Assembly: GCA_011037195.1 (NCBI GenBank)
Contig: JAAEAF010003570.1
Coordinates: 1-64,000, forward strand
Direction of reading: 5' to 3'
From: Triatoma infestans
Lineage: Eukaryota; Arthropoda; Insecta; Hemiptera; Reduviidae
Length of the DNA stretch: 64,000 nt
Positions within the stretch are counted from its first letter, which is position 1; every line of letters begins with the position of its first letter. This document shows, in pieces, positions 46,031 through 57,349 of this stretch. A program made the translations under genes and the position numbers. Below the pieces are notes generated by a model. That model was not told the origin of the DNA. It worked only from the letters and a program-made list of their open reading frames with translations, and ran no database searches.

Positions 46031-46965
46031 TCGGAATATCCCAGATACAATGAAAACTTTCCCTTTCTTGTCCATCATCTGCAGACATGACAAACAAGCT
46101 ACGACGAGGAAAGTTGCCAACAACTTTTGTATCGTTAATTCATTATTGGAATACTTTTTTTCTTAAATTACAAAAAAAAATTGAAGTTTTAATTTCTACT
46201 ATAATTTATTACTTCTATAATAAGAGACTGAAATAATGTAACCCCCAAAAGTAAACAAATAAGGTCATGCATTTTACCTAGCTATTGATTTCCTACAATA
46301 CTTGGGTATGGGTTGTTCCCAAGACTTTCCAATACTAACTAATTTTGATAATATCCACGAAGTTAGGTCGTGACGTTCACTCTGTGTATATAAACCAGGA
46401 CTTCATTAAGATGAGGGCCGTCATAACCCAATAACCAGTATTATCTCTTTCTATTACGCACGCTTTCTCTCTCGGTTGTGTTGAATATTTTTTTTTTCTT
46501 CTTTTCATTTTTTTATTTTTATTTCTTCTTTGTAAGTGGAGGCTAATAATTACGTGATTGTTGTTTTGAGTGAGCACACAGCCGGACCTTCAATGTTATG
46601 ATGACAATAATTATGATTTCATGACTACTTGAGCCCTCGTCAACATCCTTCTCTACATATAACTTGGGTTTCCTCTTTATCGTCCTTTATTTTCTCCCCC
46701 CTATATTTATATCTCTTTTTCCGCCTTTTCGTTTTATGTGCTCACTGAATGGTAAAATTATTATAATTTTTATTGTGTTTTGTTATATTTAAGCTTAACT
46801 AAATAAAATCGTTTACGATAAACATATGTACGTTCCATTCTAAAACTCTCAAAAATAACTATGTCATTTTATTTTTATCTTTCATGTCTAATTAGCGAAT
46901 GTAGGTGGTAGGATCTCTTACAAAATATAGTTCACTTATTTAAAAAATTGTAGGGTGAAAACCTC
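46031..46965. other. No recognisable gene
   Basis: Pyrimidine-rich patches at 46480-46530 and 46680-46740. No motif was recognised. Confidence 0.5.
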
Positions 46966-46969
46966 ACAC

Positions 46970-47481
46970 ATCTGTTTCTATAAACAATGTTGCATACATC
47001 AAACACATTTTTTGATACATCAAAATTTCAAAAAAAAGAAGATTCTCTTCAGAAACTGTTACAATCAATTTTTCCAGAAATAGTTTCAAATAAAAGCGAT
47101 AGAGATATTTATGTGAGTAATAGTGAACAAACTTTAGAGAAAATCGTTGAAGCAATTTTTGAGAAAATTACAAAAAGCTGAAAAAAATAAACATTCAGTA
47201 AAATTGCATTTCCGGTTCATATACTACCTCAAAAAAAAAATTAATTGTCTAGTTTGGTGGTGGTACATATACCATATTCAAGTTAGAACTTGAACCCATG
47301 ATTTTTGGTTTTTGAAATATTTTGTTTTCACAAATACGCACACCTACACACACACGATATAGCTAAAAACTACTTTCTTATACTCAGGAGACATCAAAAC
47401 ATACAATTTACATTGTAAACTGAATTTCGAAATGTGGACACTTTCGCAATACTTCCTCTTACCCAGCATTAAGAGAAAGTA
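46970..47481 (-). repeat. Family X copy
   Basis: On plus it runs from module pieces (agaaaatcgttgaagc, tgcatttccggttcat) through the core (tgatttttggtttttgaaat), a short CA tract at 47348-47362 and aaactgaatttcgaaatg to the head (cttcctcttacccagcatta) and ends gagaaagta. The 64-codon frame at 46987 is inside the repeat. Confidence 0.6.
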
Positions 47482-47489
47482 AAAAAAAA

Positions 47490-48830
47490 AAAATAATAAC
47501 GATGCTTAAGGATTGTTATTATAAATAATTTAATATTATAAGATGCAGTTTTAAAATGAAGTACTTCTAGTAAAGTATGTCAATGGTTGTTATAGAGTGC
47601 AGAAGAAGAGTAGGGCTACACTTGGCCAGCCACGACCTCAGCACAACGGGACACTTAGCAAGGACACTACACTAAGTCGTTGAACGTCGCCGAGCGGATG
47701 AAACTCTCTTTACACTAATGTCACTTATAAGTAGTATCTAACATTAGTTCGTTGTGGCCTCTCGGTCGGACTACCTTATCTGTAAACAGTTAACTGTTTA
47801 AGAAAATCGTGTATTTACACATTATATTGTAGGCAACATGACCTTTATTTGTCAATTTAAACTATAAAAAAGTTCAACAAGATTTATAACTTTCAACCTT
47901 CTTCTAGAAAATTTACATACAAGTATATAATTTTTTTTATTTTTTTTTTATGGTCCTCGTTATAGTATAAAAATGTACTAATTATACCTAATATTAAAAA
48001 AAGAAAGAAAAAGAATCTTAATATATGTAAATCAGTATATTTAAGACCGTTATACAAGTAACGAACAACACTGGTCTCTTGTCTATTAATCTGTTTATGT
48101 TGTCATATATTACACCTTATCTGTTTAGAAATGTTATATTTCACCTAGAAACCATATCCTTGATATACATATTAATTAGTAAACATATTTAAGTTAATAA
48201 AATAAGACAAAGATATAAAAATCAGATAAAGAAAACACAACAAAATACTAAATTGGAAACTTAACCTCTAATATGTGAAATAAATATAAATATAAAATAA
48301 ACAATATAAAGTGGTTGTAAATATATTATTTAATACATCATATTTATAACTAGTTTAGAATATGTATGCCCTTCAACCGAGTGTTTAATGGTCTGGAACT
48401 GATCAAATCTACGTATCTGATTTCACCCACGCAAATCTATATAGAAACAAAGTTATATAATTGTGCAAGTGTTTTTATTATTAGAAAATAATAATATTAT
48501 TATTAAAATGCATTATGGTCTGTCTTTATCTATTACATTTAATATTCCATCTTGCAGGAGTTTTTAATTCAATATTTCATTCAGTTAAACTCAGTGGGTA
48601 TATGCTCATCCAACATTTTCAATTTTGATGCAGGCCCATAAAGTTAGATATAATTTTCGCTTATTTTCTTACAATTTTCACCACTATTTGATTCTTTGGC
48701 AACGATAAACTTTATCTGGAGAAACCTGCCCATGGTGTGACTCAAAAAAAAAAAAAAAAAAATGAACACCTATCCGACAATGACTCATTTTTATATTCTT
48801 TATTATATTAATTAAAAAAAGAATATAGTC
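47490..48830. other. AT-rich stretch, nothing recognised
   Basis: Includes a pure A run at about 48746-48763. The patch 47590-47770 is less AT-biased but has no identifiable motif. Confidence 0.5.
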
Positions 48831-48834
48831 AACA

Positions 48835-49096
48835 TAGCAGATTTTCTAATTTGAGTTTTTACCGAAACTCAAGATTAATGGTCTCCCGATTTTAAAAAAG
48901 ATATTTCTAGCATTTGGTCTGTAAGTATTTGTTTGAACGCAATATCCCAAAATCGAAAAAAATCACACGAACCTCAAACGTATTTTCCATTTACGTTGCT
49001 CCACATAAAGTTTTTGGTCGAAAATTCATCAATCAAAAGTGTGACTTCCCTGAATAGTTTCTCCCTTTTTTTGCGATAATTTTTTTTTTATATATA
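48835..49096 (+). repeat. Family X copy, degenerate, cut by a SINE
   Basis: The pieces tttgagtttttaccgaaac, gcatttggtctgtaag, aacgcaatatcccaaaatcg and caatcaaaagtgtgacttcc keep the core-to-module order of the family. It stops at the SINE S1 insertion at 49101. Confidence 0.5.
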
Positions 49097-49100
49097 TAAT

Positions 49101-49310
49101 TTAAGGCGGGTCATTAGCGCCCGAAGCCTCCTCAGTGCACTGTCCGCCTCCGGACCGTGTATTCTCGTTTCAAACAACACTGTCCATCACCGGACAGTGA
49201 ACTGTAGAGGCTCCTAGGAAGAAAAAAATCTAAGGGTAGCACAGCTGGACTCGAACCCGGGTCCTCCACGTGGAAGTCCAGTATGCTAGCCACTTAGCTA
49301 TTCCCTTCCC
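49101..49310 (-). mobile_element. tRNA-derived SINE (family S1), near full length
   Basis: On the minus strand: gggaatagctaagtggctag (A box), ggaggacccgggttcgagtc (B box), then cctaggagcctctac, gtccggtgatggac, gaaacgagaatac, gcactgaggaggcttcgg and the aattatata tail. It is the best-preserved S1 B box in the window after 10759-10982. Confidence 0.75.
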
Positions 49311-49314
49311 TTGA

Positions 49315-49960
49315 TTACAAAGTTACATTATATAAATCGTTATCTGGTTAGCTGCAATTTATAGCTCATTAATAAAATGTTAGTCAGTTGAATTTTTTAC
49401 TCATATTAATAAAATGGAGTGCGGGTGACAAAGAAAACCGTATTGCTGTAATGGTTCTTCACAAAGTGGTCAAATCAGCTTCACAGCTTTTTTTGAAACT
49501 CATCATCCTCTGGGTATTACGCATCTGTTTGTTTATCGTACCACTAATAGGAAACGAATTCATCTCTTTCAGCGACTGTCACCGTTCTTGCGTCCTCGTA
49601 CAGAAAATATAATTAGTAGGTTTATGTAAATTGGTGTAGGAAACGTAATTAAAGCTGTGGCAGCACTTATCAGAAGAAACCTTTTTAAGCAACACAGAAA
49701 AATTTATGTCGAGAATGATAAAAGCGACCTGGGGATGGGTGCTTATCGTAGAATCACAGGCACTTATAAACCCAGGTCAGACACTTACACCTGCTGTAAA
49801 TCAAATTAGACAGGGCAGATCTTAATGTTCTTGTTGAACCACTTCGTACACGACACATTGTTTACATAACGACGGAAAATGTTCAGCGTAGAGCCAAACT
49901 TAACCGCCAAAATGGTAGGGTATATACACTTTGTTTTTATAAAATATAAGCATGACATTG
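49315..49960. other. No recognised gene
   Basis: The stretch around 49630-49900 is less AT-rich and may be an old coding remnant. I could not match it to a family. Confidence 0.4.
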
Positions 49961-50040
49961 AAGCTTTTATAGTATCAAATTTTCGAAATTGAGTTTTTAA
50001 CGATTAAACACATTTTAAGAGACCTTCATAGCGATATCTC

Positions 50041-50117
50041 GCGTTGGTCTAGTGGCTAACGTATTTGATTTAGTGGGAGAATTTTTTTGGTTCGATACCC
50101 GTTTTAGCAAGACGGTA
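50041..50117 (+). mobile_element. tRNA-like SINE head (third type)
   Basis: gcgttggtctagtggctaac (A box) and ggttcgatacccg (B box) are well spaced for a pol III promoter. The downstream gttttagcaagacgg recurs in altered form at 58608-58690. Confidence 0.45.
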
Positions 50118-50229
50118 TTGACTCTGTATTGATCGTGAGAAAAAGTGGGGAGCTACAGTTAGTAGTGAACCTAGGTAGCGACAGCCTGAAAAAAAAAAAT
50201 GGCGGTGATAACCGCGGCCCGAATCGCCG

Positions 50230-50362
50230 TTTGGCAGACGTTAGTCCTTATGGGACAATAGCTGTAGAGGCTCCTAGGAAGAAAAATCTAAGGGCAGCAC
50301 AGCTGGCGGTGGGAGTCCAGCACGCTAACCCTTCCCCGTGCTAACGCTAGCTATTCCCTTCC
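50230..50362 (-). mobile_element. SINE S1 fragment
   Basis: The minus strand shows the S1 head with a disrupted promoter (ctggactcccaccgccagctg) and cctaggagcctctacagcta. The 3' body is absent. The short word gctaac recurs around 50325-50348, suggesting a small local duplication. Confidence 0.55.
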
Positions 50363-50748
50363 CCTCGATTTTCTTGAAAATGACTCCAATGAACCCAACT
50401 GTACAAAGAAATATATTTGGAAAACTTTTTCAGGAAGTTATTTTTGAAGAATTCAGTGGGTGCTGCAATTTTCCACTTCAATACCACGAACGATCCTATT
50501 AGCTATATCTTATTGATTTATATTAAAAGGTAATGCTAGGAATAGTTTGAAGAAAATAGATTAATCGGAATCATGAGTTTATGAGGTTTTCCCAATTTTC
50601 TCAAAAACGACCACAACGATTTTCTTTAAACTTGATATCTATTTTTCCAGAAAAAAAGAAGAAGATTTCTGGGTGGATTCGGCGGGAATTAAGACGTTTT
50701 GTTTATTTCTAATTCAACAGGCATTATTTTAGGATTGATAGTATGCAG

Positions 50749-51955
50749 TACAATGTGTCATCGCGTTGTTGACGCCATCGCATTCTCCCTTGAGAAGAAG
50801 GAAGGTTGCTCGGGTGTTATCCTCGATGTGAGGTAAGCCTTCGATAGATTTTGGCACCTGGGTCTGCTCTGGAAACTTAAGGGCATCCTCCCGTTTACCT
50901 ATTATCTTATCCTAAAGTCCTTTTGACAGACCGTTACTTCCGGGTACAAGTTGGAACCTAAGTCTCTCCTATCCATAAAGCTGAAGTGGGCGTTCCGCAA
51001 GGCAGTATGCTTGATCCCATCCTGCACACAATATATACAGCAGATATCCCAACCCATCCAGAAACTGTTCTCCTTACCTATGCAGACGACACCACAATTC
51101 TGTCCACTCATCGAGATCCAGTAATAGCACACAAAAATCTCCAAATCCATCTCTTCTCCTTAGAGAAATGGTTCAATAGGTGGAATATCAAACTAAATGA
51201 AAATAAATCACAAAATATTACATTCACCTTATGCCGCATCACTCTTCCACCAATCTATTACAATTTAATTCCTATACCCCACGCTAATATCGTCCGCTAT
51301 CTAGGGTTGTTCATAGACAAAAAATTAAACTGGAACCCTCACACACGACTGAAAAGAATTGAACTCAACAGACGCTATCGATTATTGAAACGACTACTGG
51401 ACAACAGATCTAAACTGTCACTAGACAATAAAAGACTGATTTATACCTCAATATTTAAACCCATCTGGACGTACGGCATTGAGCTATGGGGTTCAACAAA
51501 ACGTTCCAACCACCAAAGACTACAATCTCTTCAATCCAAAATCCTTCGTACCATGTTAATGCTCCTTTCTATGTTTCCACCCTAACCATACATAAACATC
51601 TTCAAATTCCTTTCGTCAATCTAGTCGTCCGAACCTATATACAAAATTCCATCAATCTCTGCAATACCATTCTAATCCTTTAGTCCGCCACCTATCCTCC
51701 CGCACTATTCCCGATAACCCTCCCAGGCGTTTAAAACGCTAGTGACCTCGCGATTTCCTTTCTTCAAGCGATGAGAGCATCTAGCTCAGCTTATAGGGAG
51801 TGCTACCGCTGGGTAGCTTCTCTCCTCGGAGAATGCGTGTGCGCGAGTGCGTGCATGTTTATGTAGAGTGCAATGCTAGTCCTATCAGTGTTACTTATAG
51901 CGTAGAAAACGCTGGTGTAACAATCAATAAAAAATTAAAAAAAAAAAAAAAAAAA
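50749..51955 (+). mobile_element. 5'-truncated jockey-clade LINE with near-perfect TSD
   Basis: The 1,207-bp insertion is bounded by gatagtatgcag (50737-50748) and gatagtaggcag (51956-51967), a 12-bp duplication with one mismatch. It ends in a long A tail at 51931-51955. It begins inside the reverse transcriptase and interrupts a family X copy. It is clearly the same family as 44776-45835 but a separate insertion. Confidence 0.8.
50760..51740 (+). pseudogene. Jockey ORF2 reverse transcriptase, partial
   Basis: The frame from about 50758 reads HRVVDAIAFSLEKKEGC then GVILDVR, a TAA at 50835-50837, and AFDRFWHLGLLWKLK. A one-base shift follows FTYYLILKSF. A second TAA at 50959-50961 precedes a long open stretch from 50986: GVPQGSMLDPILHTIYTADI, YADDTTILS (catalytic Asp pair, YADD at 51079-51090), YLGLFIDKKLNWNPHTRLKR and WTYGIELWGSTKRSN, ending near 51585 after a shift. 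IHKHLQIPFVNLV and RTIPDNPPRRLKR follow in other frames. Note LDP where LGP is usual. Confidence 0.85.
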
Positions 51956-51969
51956 GATAGTAGGCAGAT

Positions 51970-53094
51970 AGTAGATGTTTGGAAAATTCTAAATTTCACT
52001 TAAAAGGGGGATATGGGCAAAAGACATTTCTTCAGGAATTCAAACGTCTCTGGATATTGACCTAACTTGAACTACCCTCATCCGTATATCTTCAGCAACT
52101 TTCAGAATTCAGATAAAAGTGCTGTTGCATCTATTTGGGTTTAGCCCATTCTTTAGGCGAATATTCAATTTTACACAAGTCGCTTATAATTTCAGTTTTG
52201 TATGCCAGGTAAACTGAATAGTGAACAGTCAAACTAGCAATATAAAATATAAAAATAATTTACATTTTTTCGCATTTATTTTTTTAAAAAGCACCAATGC
52301 AATGGACGAAGGAAATATTACAAAGAGAAATATGAACATGACAAAAAAGAAAGGAAAAGAAACAATTAATGATACATTAAAACAATTCAAGATATTTGTG
52401 GTGTGCTTTGTTCATCACTATTTAGAATGCTTGTTTTTTCAAACTGATATAAATGTAAATCTCTCATGTTTAATTTAAAAGAGTTTATAGTGAATAATAG
52501 TGCATAAATTAAAATATAGCTCCCTAATGTTGCCTCATTAATGACCCCTTAATTACTTTAATAACTTGTTTTGTAATCTTGGTCATTTATCCAATGACTT
52601 TTCTTAAATGATTTCCGTTTTAGTTTATACAGAATTTAAATTGAATTTAACCAATTTAATATAAATAATGAAACAAAAGATTAATATGGAATCTTAGAAA
52701 TCAAAAATGATTAAAATAAATAATAATTGAAAAGATAATCTTAAGTAATTGGAAGAAACATCAAACGAAAACAATAATAAAAATGTTAACTATATATCTG
52801 TTAGTGATGACCTCGATTCAAGTCAATCAGTAAGTAAGAACACCTGAGAACGCATCCACCATTTAGCTCATCCAATTATTATAAAATCGATTCACTAACT
52901 TATTAGACTTGTTAACTGTTTCTTTTTATAAGTGGGACAAAACTTTGATTGGCTTTAAGACGAATATCTTTCTTCTTCTATTTCTGATTATATTTAATTA
53001 ATAGTTGAAACAACTTGAAAACTTATTTGAAATACATAATTTATTTTTATTTAAACAAAAAAATGTAAACTGCTGTTAATTTCGGTAATCTATA
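51970..53094. other. AT-rich stretch, nothing recognised
   Basis: An 85-codon Lys/Asn-rich frame at 52221 has no recognisable motif. No element ends were seen. Confidence 0.5.
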
Positions 53095-53295
53095 GAAATT
53101 AAAATAAGAGGTTTGTTGAAAGAAAATTGTTGGGGCTATTTTGGAGAAAATTATAAAAACACTAAAATTCCTTCATTAAAGTAGTTCTTCCGGTTGACCG
53201 TTTGTAACTGACCAAAACTTTATTGCAGAGTCTTCTCGTAGGACTTAAAAGAAATATAAACTTTAACAACTTTTTCGAACTTCGGCATTTCATCT
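53095..53295 (-). repeat. Family X module fragment
   Basis: On plus: aagaaaattgttggggctat, aaagtagttcttccggttgacc and gaccaaaactttattgcag, in the order of a minus-strand module. Confidence 0.5.
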
Positions 53296-53317
53296 CAAAA
53301 CAAGTTACTAAACTCTT

Positions 53318-53455
53318 GAGTGCTCTGTACGAGTCTGTGTTATCAAACTGTTTAGTAAAACAACCACTTGATAAACGAGCTCACGATATTGGTCGATGAT
53401 TACAAAATGTGGAAGGCTTTATGGAAAAAAAACTCTTGAGACATTCCAGCTCGGC
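53318..53455 (+). repeat. Family W copy 2
   Basis: A diverged partner of 42936-43085: tgctctgtacgagtctgtg, gataaacgagctcacgat, attggtcgatgattacaaaatg. The hammerhead-like box is more decayed here. Confidence 0.5.
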
Positions 53456-53847
53456 GGATCCAATTGCTACAATAATATAATTTTGCTTAACTTTTAACGT
53501 AATGTTATACAACCTTCCTGAAGGTAGCCTTGCCGGTTTCATTAGCCAACATGCTCTTAGTGGTTTACTTTACGTTCTTACCAGTATTTTTATCTTTTTT
53601 TAAAAGTTTTAACTCTTGAATTTTAAATATAATATTTAACACGCAAGTAAAGTCTTACTATGACTCTCGTTTAGTTGCTACAAACTTGCGTTCGAGTGTG
53701 CAAACCTGAACTCGAATGTTTAAAAGGGGTACATTACTCTCTTGTCACATATACAATTTTTTTTTGGGGGCCATGTTTTTAAATAATATAAAACCTAAAG
53801 AAAACGGAAGTGTAAAAATTTAAAAATAGCAATCAGATGTATTGTTA

Positions 53848-53930
53848 AATTTATTAGATTATCAGAGATATGTTGTGGTGGAACCACCACCTAAACAATT
53901 TATTAGATTACCTAATAATTTTCAATTATT
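53848..53930. repeat. Short hairpin flanked by direct repeats
   Basis: The inverted pair gtggtgg/ccaccac with an AA spacer lies between two copies of aatttattagatta about 60 bases apart. Confidence 0.7.
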
Positions 53931-54327
53931 CAAACAGAAATCTATTATGTACAACGTATTGCTTGGAAAAACGGATTTTCCAACACTATTCAACTATAAA
54001 TTTACAGCATAGTTCTTGTATAAACTAATTTACAGAATATTGTGTGTTTGGTAAAGAGGAAGCTGGCAATATTGCAGAGTTAAGTGGTTATGTTTAATAT
54101 GGGAGTTAAATACACCTTATCTTTATAGGCTGGTATAGAGTACAAGAAGATAGTGTTATATTAGTTTTAGAAATACTTGGTGTAGTAGAATATATAAAAT
54201 CTTATAAATAGTATAGTTTATCTTTAATGTTAAATTAAAGAAAATTGGATTATTTGAAGCATGATCTAGATTGAATTATTTAAATAAGATAAAATTTATT
54301 AATTAATTCTAAGGACTATTAACCGTT

Positions 54328-55420
54328 GTAAGAGAAATTATTGCTCTCGTGTTAAATTTTCAGAACTGAGTTCTTATCGGACATGTTTTGATGATCCCCT
54401 GATACAATACACATGCTTTTAGCGAAGGGTCTGCGGTTATTGGAGGGGGGAGAGATAGCACGAAAGTTTCTGCCAAAAATCATTAATCGGAAAGAGAAGA
54501 TCGAAAGATGCTAATTTACTGATTTTTTTTTTTTTTTGAGTTTTCACGATTTTCTTGAAAACCTTTCAAACGATATTATTTAAACTTCGCATCTATCTAA
54601 ATATATAAATGCTTACCACTTTGACTTATAATATTTTTTCAGGAAAATAAGGCTTTCTGGGGGATCTGTATAAACATAACTTTAAGTTATCTTAAAAGTA
54701 CCAATTCCCGTACAGTGTATGGTTTTACTATTGTAATAGCAGAGAGAGACAAAATGACAGGACCACTCTCTCGGACTGGAGTGGGACAAACCACCTAAAT
54801 ACAGCGACGGGAAACCGATAGGAGAGCAGTTCATACTACTGAGCTCATACAGCAATCACTACGTGTCATTACCCTTTACCAGTCTACCATACTCTATCAT
54901 TTCAAGTGCAAAGTCCAGGCAGTCAGTGTCATTTATTATATGTCTATAGATTTTCGGGTATTGGTCAATGATTTGTATTAGGGGAAAATCTTTTTGGGTA
55001 TACGGAACGTTAAACTTATGGCCCATAGTAAATGAGTTTATAATATCTTCTGGAAACTTAGTATTGGTCAGATTAATAAACCAATCATTATTGACGTTTT
55101 TTATATTCTATATAGTTTTACTTTAGTTATATAGTTTTTTATACTCTATATAGTTTTTTATATTCTATTATAGTCATTTATTATATTATACAGTGTTAAA
55201 CATATTTAGTTAATTCATTTCTAGACCATTTCTCTCCTTCAACAACCCCATTATACTATCTACTAATATCAATGTGCATTAAAAGCATTCTAGAAGTCCA
55301 AATTTTAAGAAAATAAGTTAAACCAAGTGTGCCTTTACTGAATAGTTTTTTGGAATTTCTGAGTCTTCTCCAAAACGGCTACGACGATGTCTTTAAAGTG
55401 ATTTTTAAGTTGGAAGGAAT
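54328..55420 (+). repeat. Family X copy interrupted by LTR-like element Y
   Basis: The head (gtaagagaaattattgctc), core (gttaaattttcagaactgag; cttttagcgaagggtctgcg) and first module (aatcggaaagagaagatcg; cacgattttcttgaaaacc) lie before 54700. The next module (caaattttaagaaaataag; ccaaaacggctacgacgatg) resumes after about 55290. Sequence between them belongs to family Y. Confidence 0.6.
54700..55250 (+). mobile_element. LTR-like repeat family Y, copy 2
   Basis: It matches 30833-31187 in order: gtgta..., attgtaatagcagagagag, ggactggagtggga, catacagcaatcac, agtccaggcagtcagtgtc, attatacagtgttaaac, ctcatttc-like block, accccattata. About 230 bases (54947-55180), partly a tandem array of tatagttttttata units at about 55110-55165, are inserted relative to copy 1. 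Confidence 0.45.
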
Positions 55421-55549
55421 GTTGATTTTTCTTTCGCCACGTTATCAACACCTTACACTTGTTATTATGCGTTTGTAAGTGTACTCTAACCCTTTTCTTT
55501 GATACCCTGAATTCAAAGATAGTTCAGCAAACTCAGGTTACGGAGTTAT

Positions 55550-55930
55550 CTTCGATTTTGATAATGATTTATTAAAATGGTACTTTTGCCAATTTTTTTC
55601 TGGGAAAATCGCAAAAAAAAGAAAGAAAAATGAACAATTCATTCAGTAAAGTGGTATTTCCGGTTGAGGAGAGTTGTAATCATGACAAATTCTGCAAAAG
55701 CAATCCGTTGTTAGGCCTATGCAATACATATGCTGCTAAAATTTTTGTTTGGAAAGATATTAATGTTAAGCTTCTTTAACAGCGACTTTTATAATTTCCT
55801 GTCAGCAGTGCTAAATAAAAATAACCAATAACAAAAAAAATGTATGTCTATTTCCCAGATAAAACAAAACGGAATATCAAGTATGAGCTTCTTGCAAATT
55901 TTCATTTTTGAGTTGAGCTGTTTTATCAAA
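55550..55930 (-). repeat. Family X copy, partial
   Basis: On plus: gaaaatcgcaaaaaaaagaa, gtggtatttccggttgagga, then after an unrelated stretch acggaatatcaagtatgag and tttgagttgagctgtttt. The order is that of the minus strand. The head is absent or unrecognisable. Confidence 0.5.
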
Positions 55931-55939
55931 GTTTAAACA

Positions 55940-56615
55940 AAGTTTATTACTTTCTCTTCCACGCAATACTCTTCACGCGTGCAATAAGAGCCATGTATAC
56001 AAAGTGTTTAATAAGACAATTGTTTTTATCATCGTAAACCTACGACTGTGACTATGACATGTTTTTACAAAATAGATCAACATGAATAAAAATTTAATAA
56101 ATTTGAGCCAAATGTTAAATGTTTGTGTATTTTTTTTTTTTTTAATATATAAAATGTTGAAAGAATTGAGAAAACTCTTCTTAGAAGGAATAAACAGAGA
56201 ACGTGCAACTCCTGTTTTGGACTTTTCAAGGAGAAGTGGTCACGCCACAATCCTTCGACAAATAAGAGGCACATTGCTGTGTTTACCTCCTTACATTCAA
56301 CATACAATGGTATTCTATTTTGTATAGCATATTATATTTCTTAGATTAGTAAACATTTAGCAACAAAAACATCTGTTACAAATGAATTTAAAATTTATTA
56401 AACAAAGCGGCCTTATTGGTGATGATTCGAATCACAAAATGTAATAATACAAGCATGACAATTATGCAATTCTATAATAAGTGCATTACGAAAAAGTTAT
56501 AAATAAATTATGCCTTTTAGAAAGCCGAATAATTTTTCTAAAACCGTGGACTAATGTTCCACTATACTCCAGCAGACTGAATGATGAATGTTGCACTTAC
56601 TCCCTCCTTAGTGAG
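55940..56615. other. No recognised gene
   Basis: An open frame of 81 codons at 56082 (containing KMLKELRKLFLEGINRERA) is of ordinary composition, but I do not recognise it. It could be chance or an old exon. Confidence 0.35.
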
Positions 56616-56620
56616 TAACA

Positions 56621-56830
56621 AACTTTCTCCTATTGCTGTCAGGAAACGATTGCAATCGTTTCAATTAAGGTGAGGTGTCGTGTGTCAGAAAAAGGGGGTT
56701 TGTGGAATTGATCAGTGTTTTTGTGTATGTGAGTTGTAATCAGCATCACTCAAAAACAAAAATTGCAGAAAGTTCGAACTTGATATTTAGTTTAGGTTAT
56801 ATTAGATAAGCCAATAGAAAATTTTGGTTA
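56621..56830 (+). repeat. Family X head and core fragment
   Basis: The head ctttctcctattgctgtcagg, the core with cagcatcactcaaaaac and cagaaagttcgaacttgat. Modules are missing after about 56830. Confidence 0.55.
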
Positions 56831-56834
56831 ATAT

Positions 56835-57262
56835 GTACATACTTTCTTCACAGAAAGAAGAAACAGCAACTGTTGTTACGGATATCCCAGCCTAACAATA
56901 CTAACTCCACTTATATTGACACCTTCAACAGTTGAAGTGTGCAACTGCTTGAGTTTAGTGAACCCACAGACAAATTCTAACTCACCAATACTAATTCACA
57001 CTCACACTCACTACTATAGACCTAACAGACCACTAAATTCTATACGAACAAACTAATATCTAAGGAAGTTACAGCTGATCTTTCAGGTCGCAGTAGATAT
57101 GACTTGTTTGACCCTTCCTCTTTGACAAACACCCAACATTCCTGGATACATGCCATCTTCAGGACTCCTGTGTACCTTAGAAGTTTTCAACTGAAGAATT
57201 TCTAACTCCATAATTAAGTGCTCCAAACTACTGAACTTCACACATGTAAAGATAATGCATGC
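56835..57262. other. Unassigned stretch
   Basis: Contains actcaccaatactaattcac-type words and gctgatctttcaggtcgcag (57074-57093), which resembles the unusual end of the SINE at 15636-15815. No ORF of interest. Confidence 0.4.
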
Positions 57263-57345
57263 ACTTAGATGGGCTCAAGGGCCAATCACTACAGATGTTG
57301 ATACACAAAAAAAAAAAAAAGAAAAAAAAAAAAAGAAGCCAAACA
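57263..57345 (+). mobile_element. SINE S1 3' end fragment
   Basis: gggctcaagggccaatcac and tacagatgttgatac correspond to the S1 end (ggcgccaatgacc, tagatgttgacgcg), followed by a long A-rich tail. Confidence 0.45.
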
Positions 57346-57349
57346 CAAA

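Larger units (their letters stand above)
49965..50735 (+). repeat. Family X copy, broken by SINE insertions
   Basis: The head-side core (atcaaattttcgaaattgag) lies at about 49975-49995. After SINE-like sequence, modules resume at about 50365 (gattttcttgaaaatgactcc) and 50540 (gtttgaagaaaatagatt, ctcaaaaacgaccacaacg). The copy is cut on its right by the jockey insertion at 50749. Confidence 0.5.

Noticed and set aside
46480..46530. Pyrimidine tract as a splice acceptor
   Set aside because: No conserved exon or open frame follows it.
49630..49900. Possible old coding region
   Set aside because: Lower AT content but no recognisable domain in any frame.
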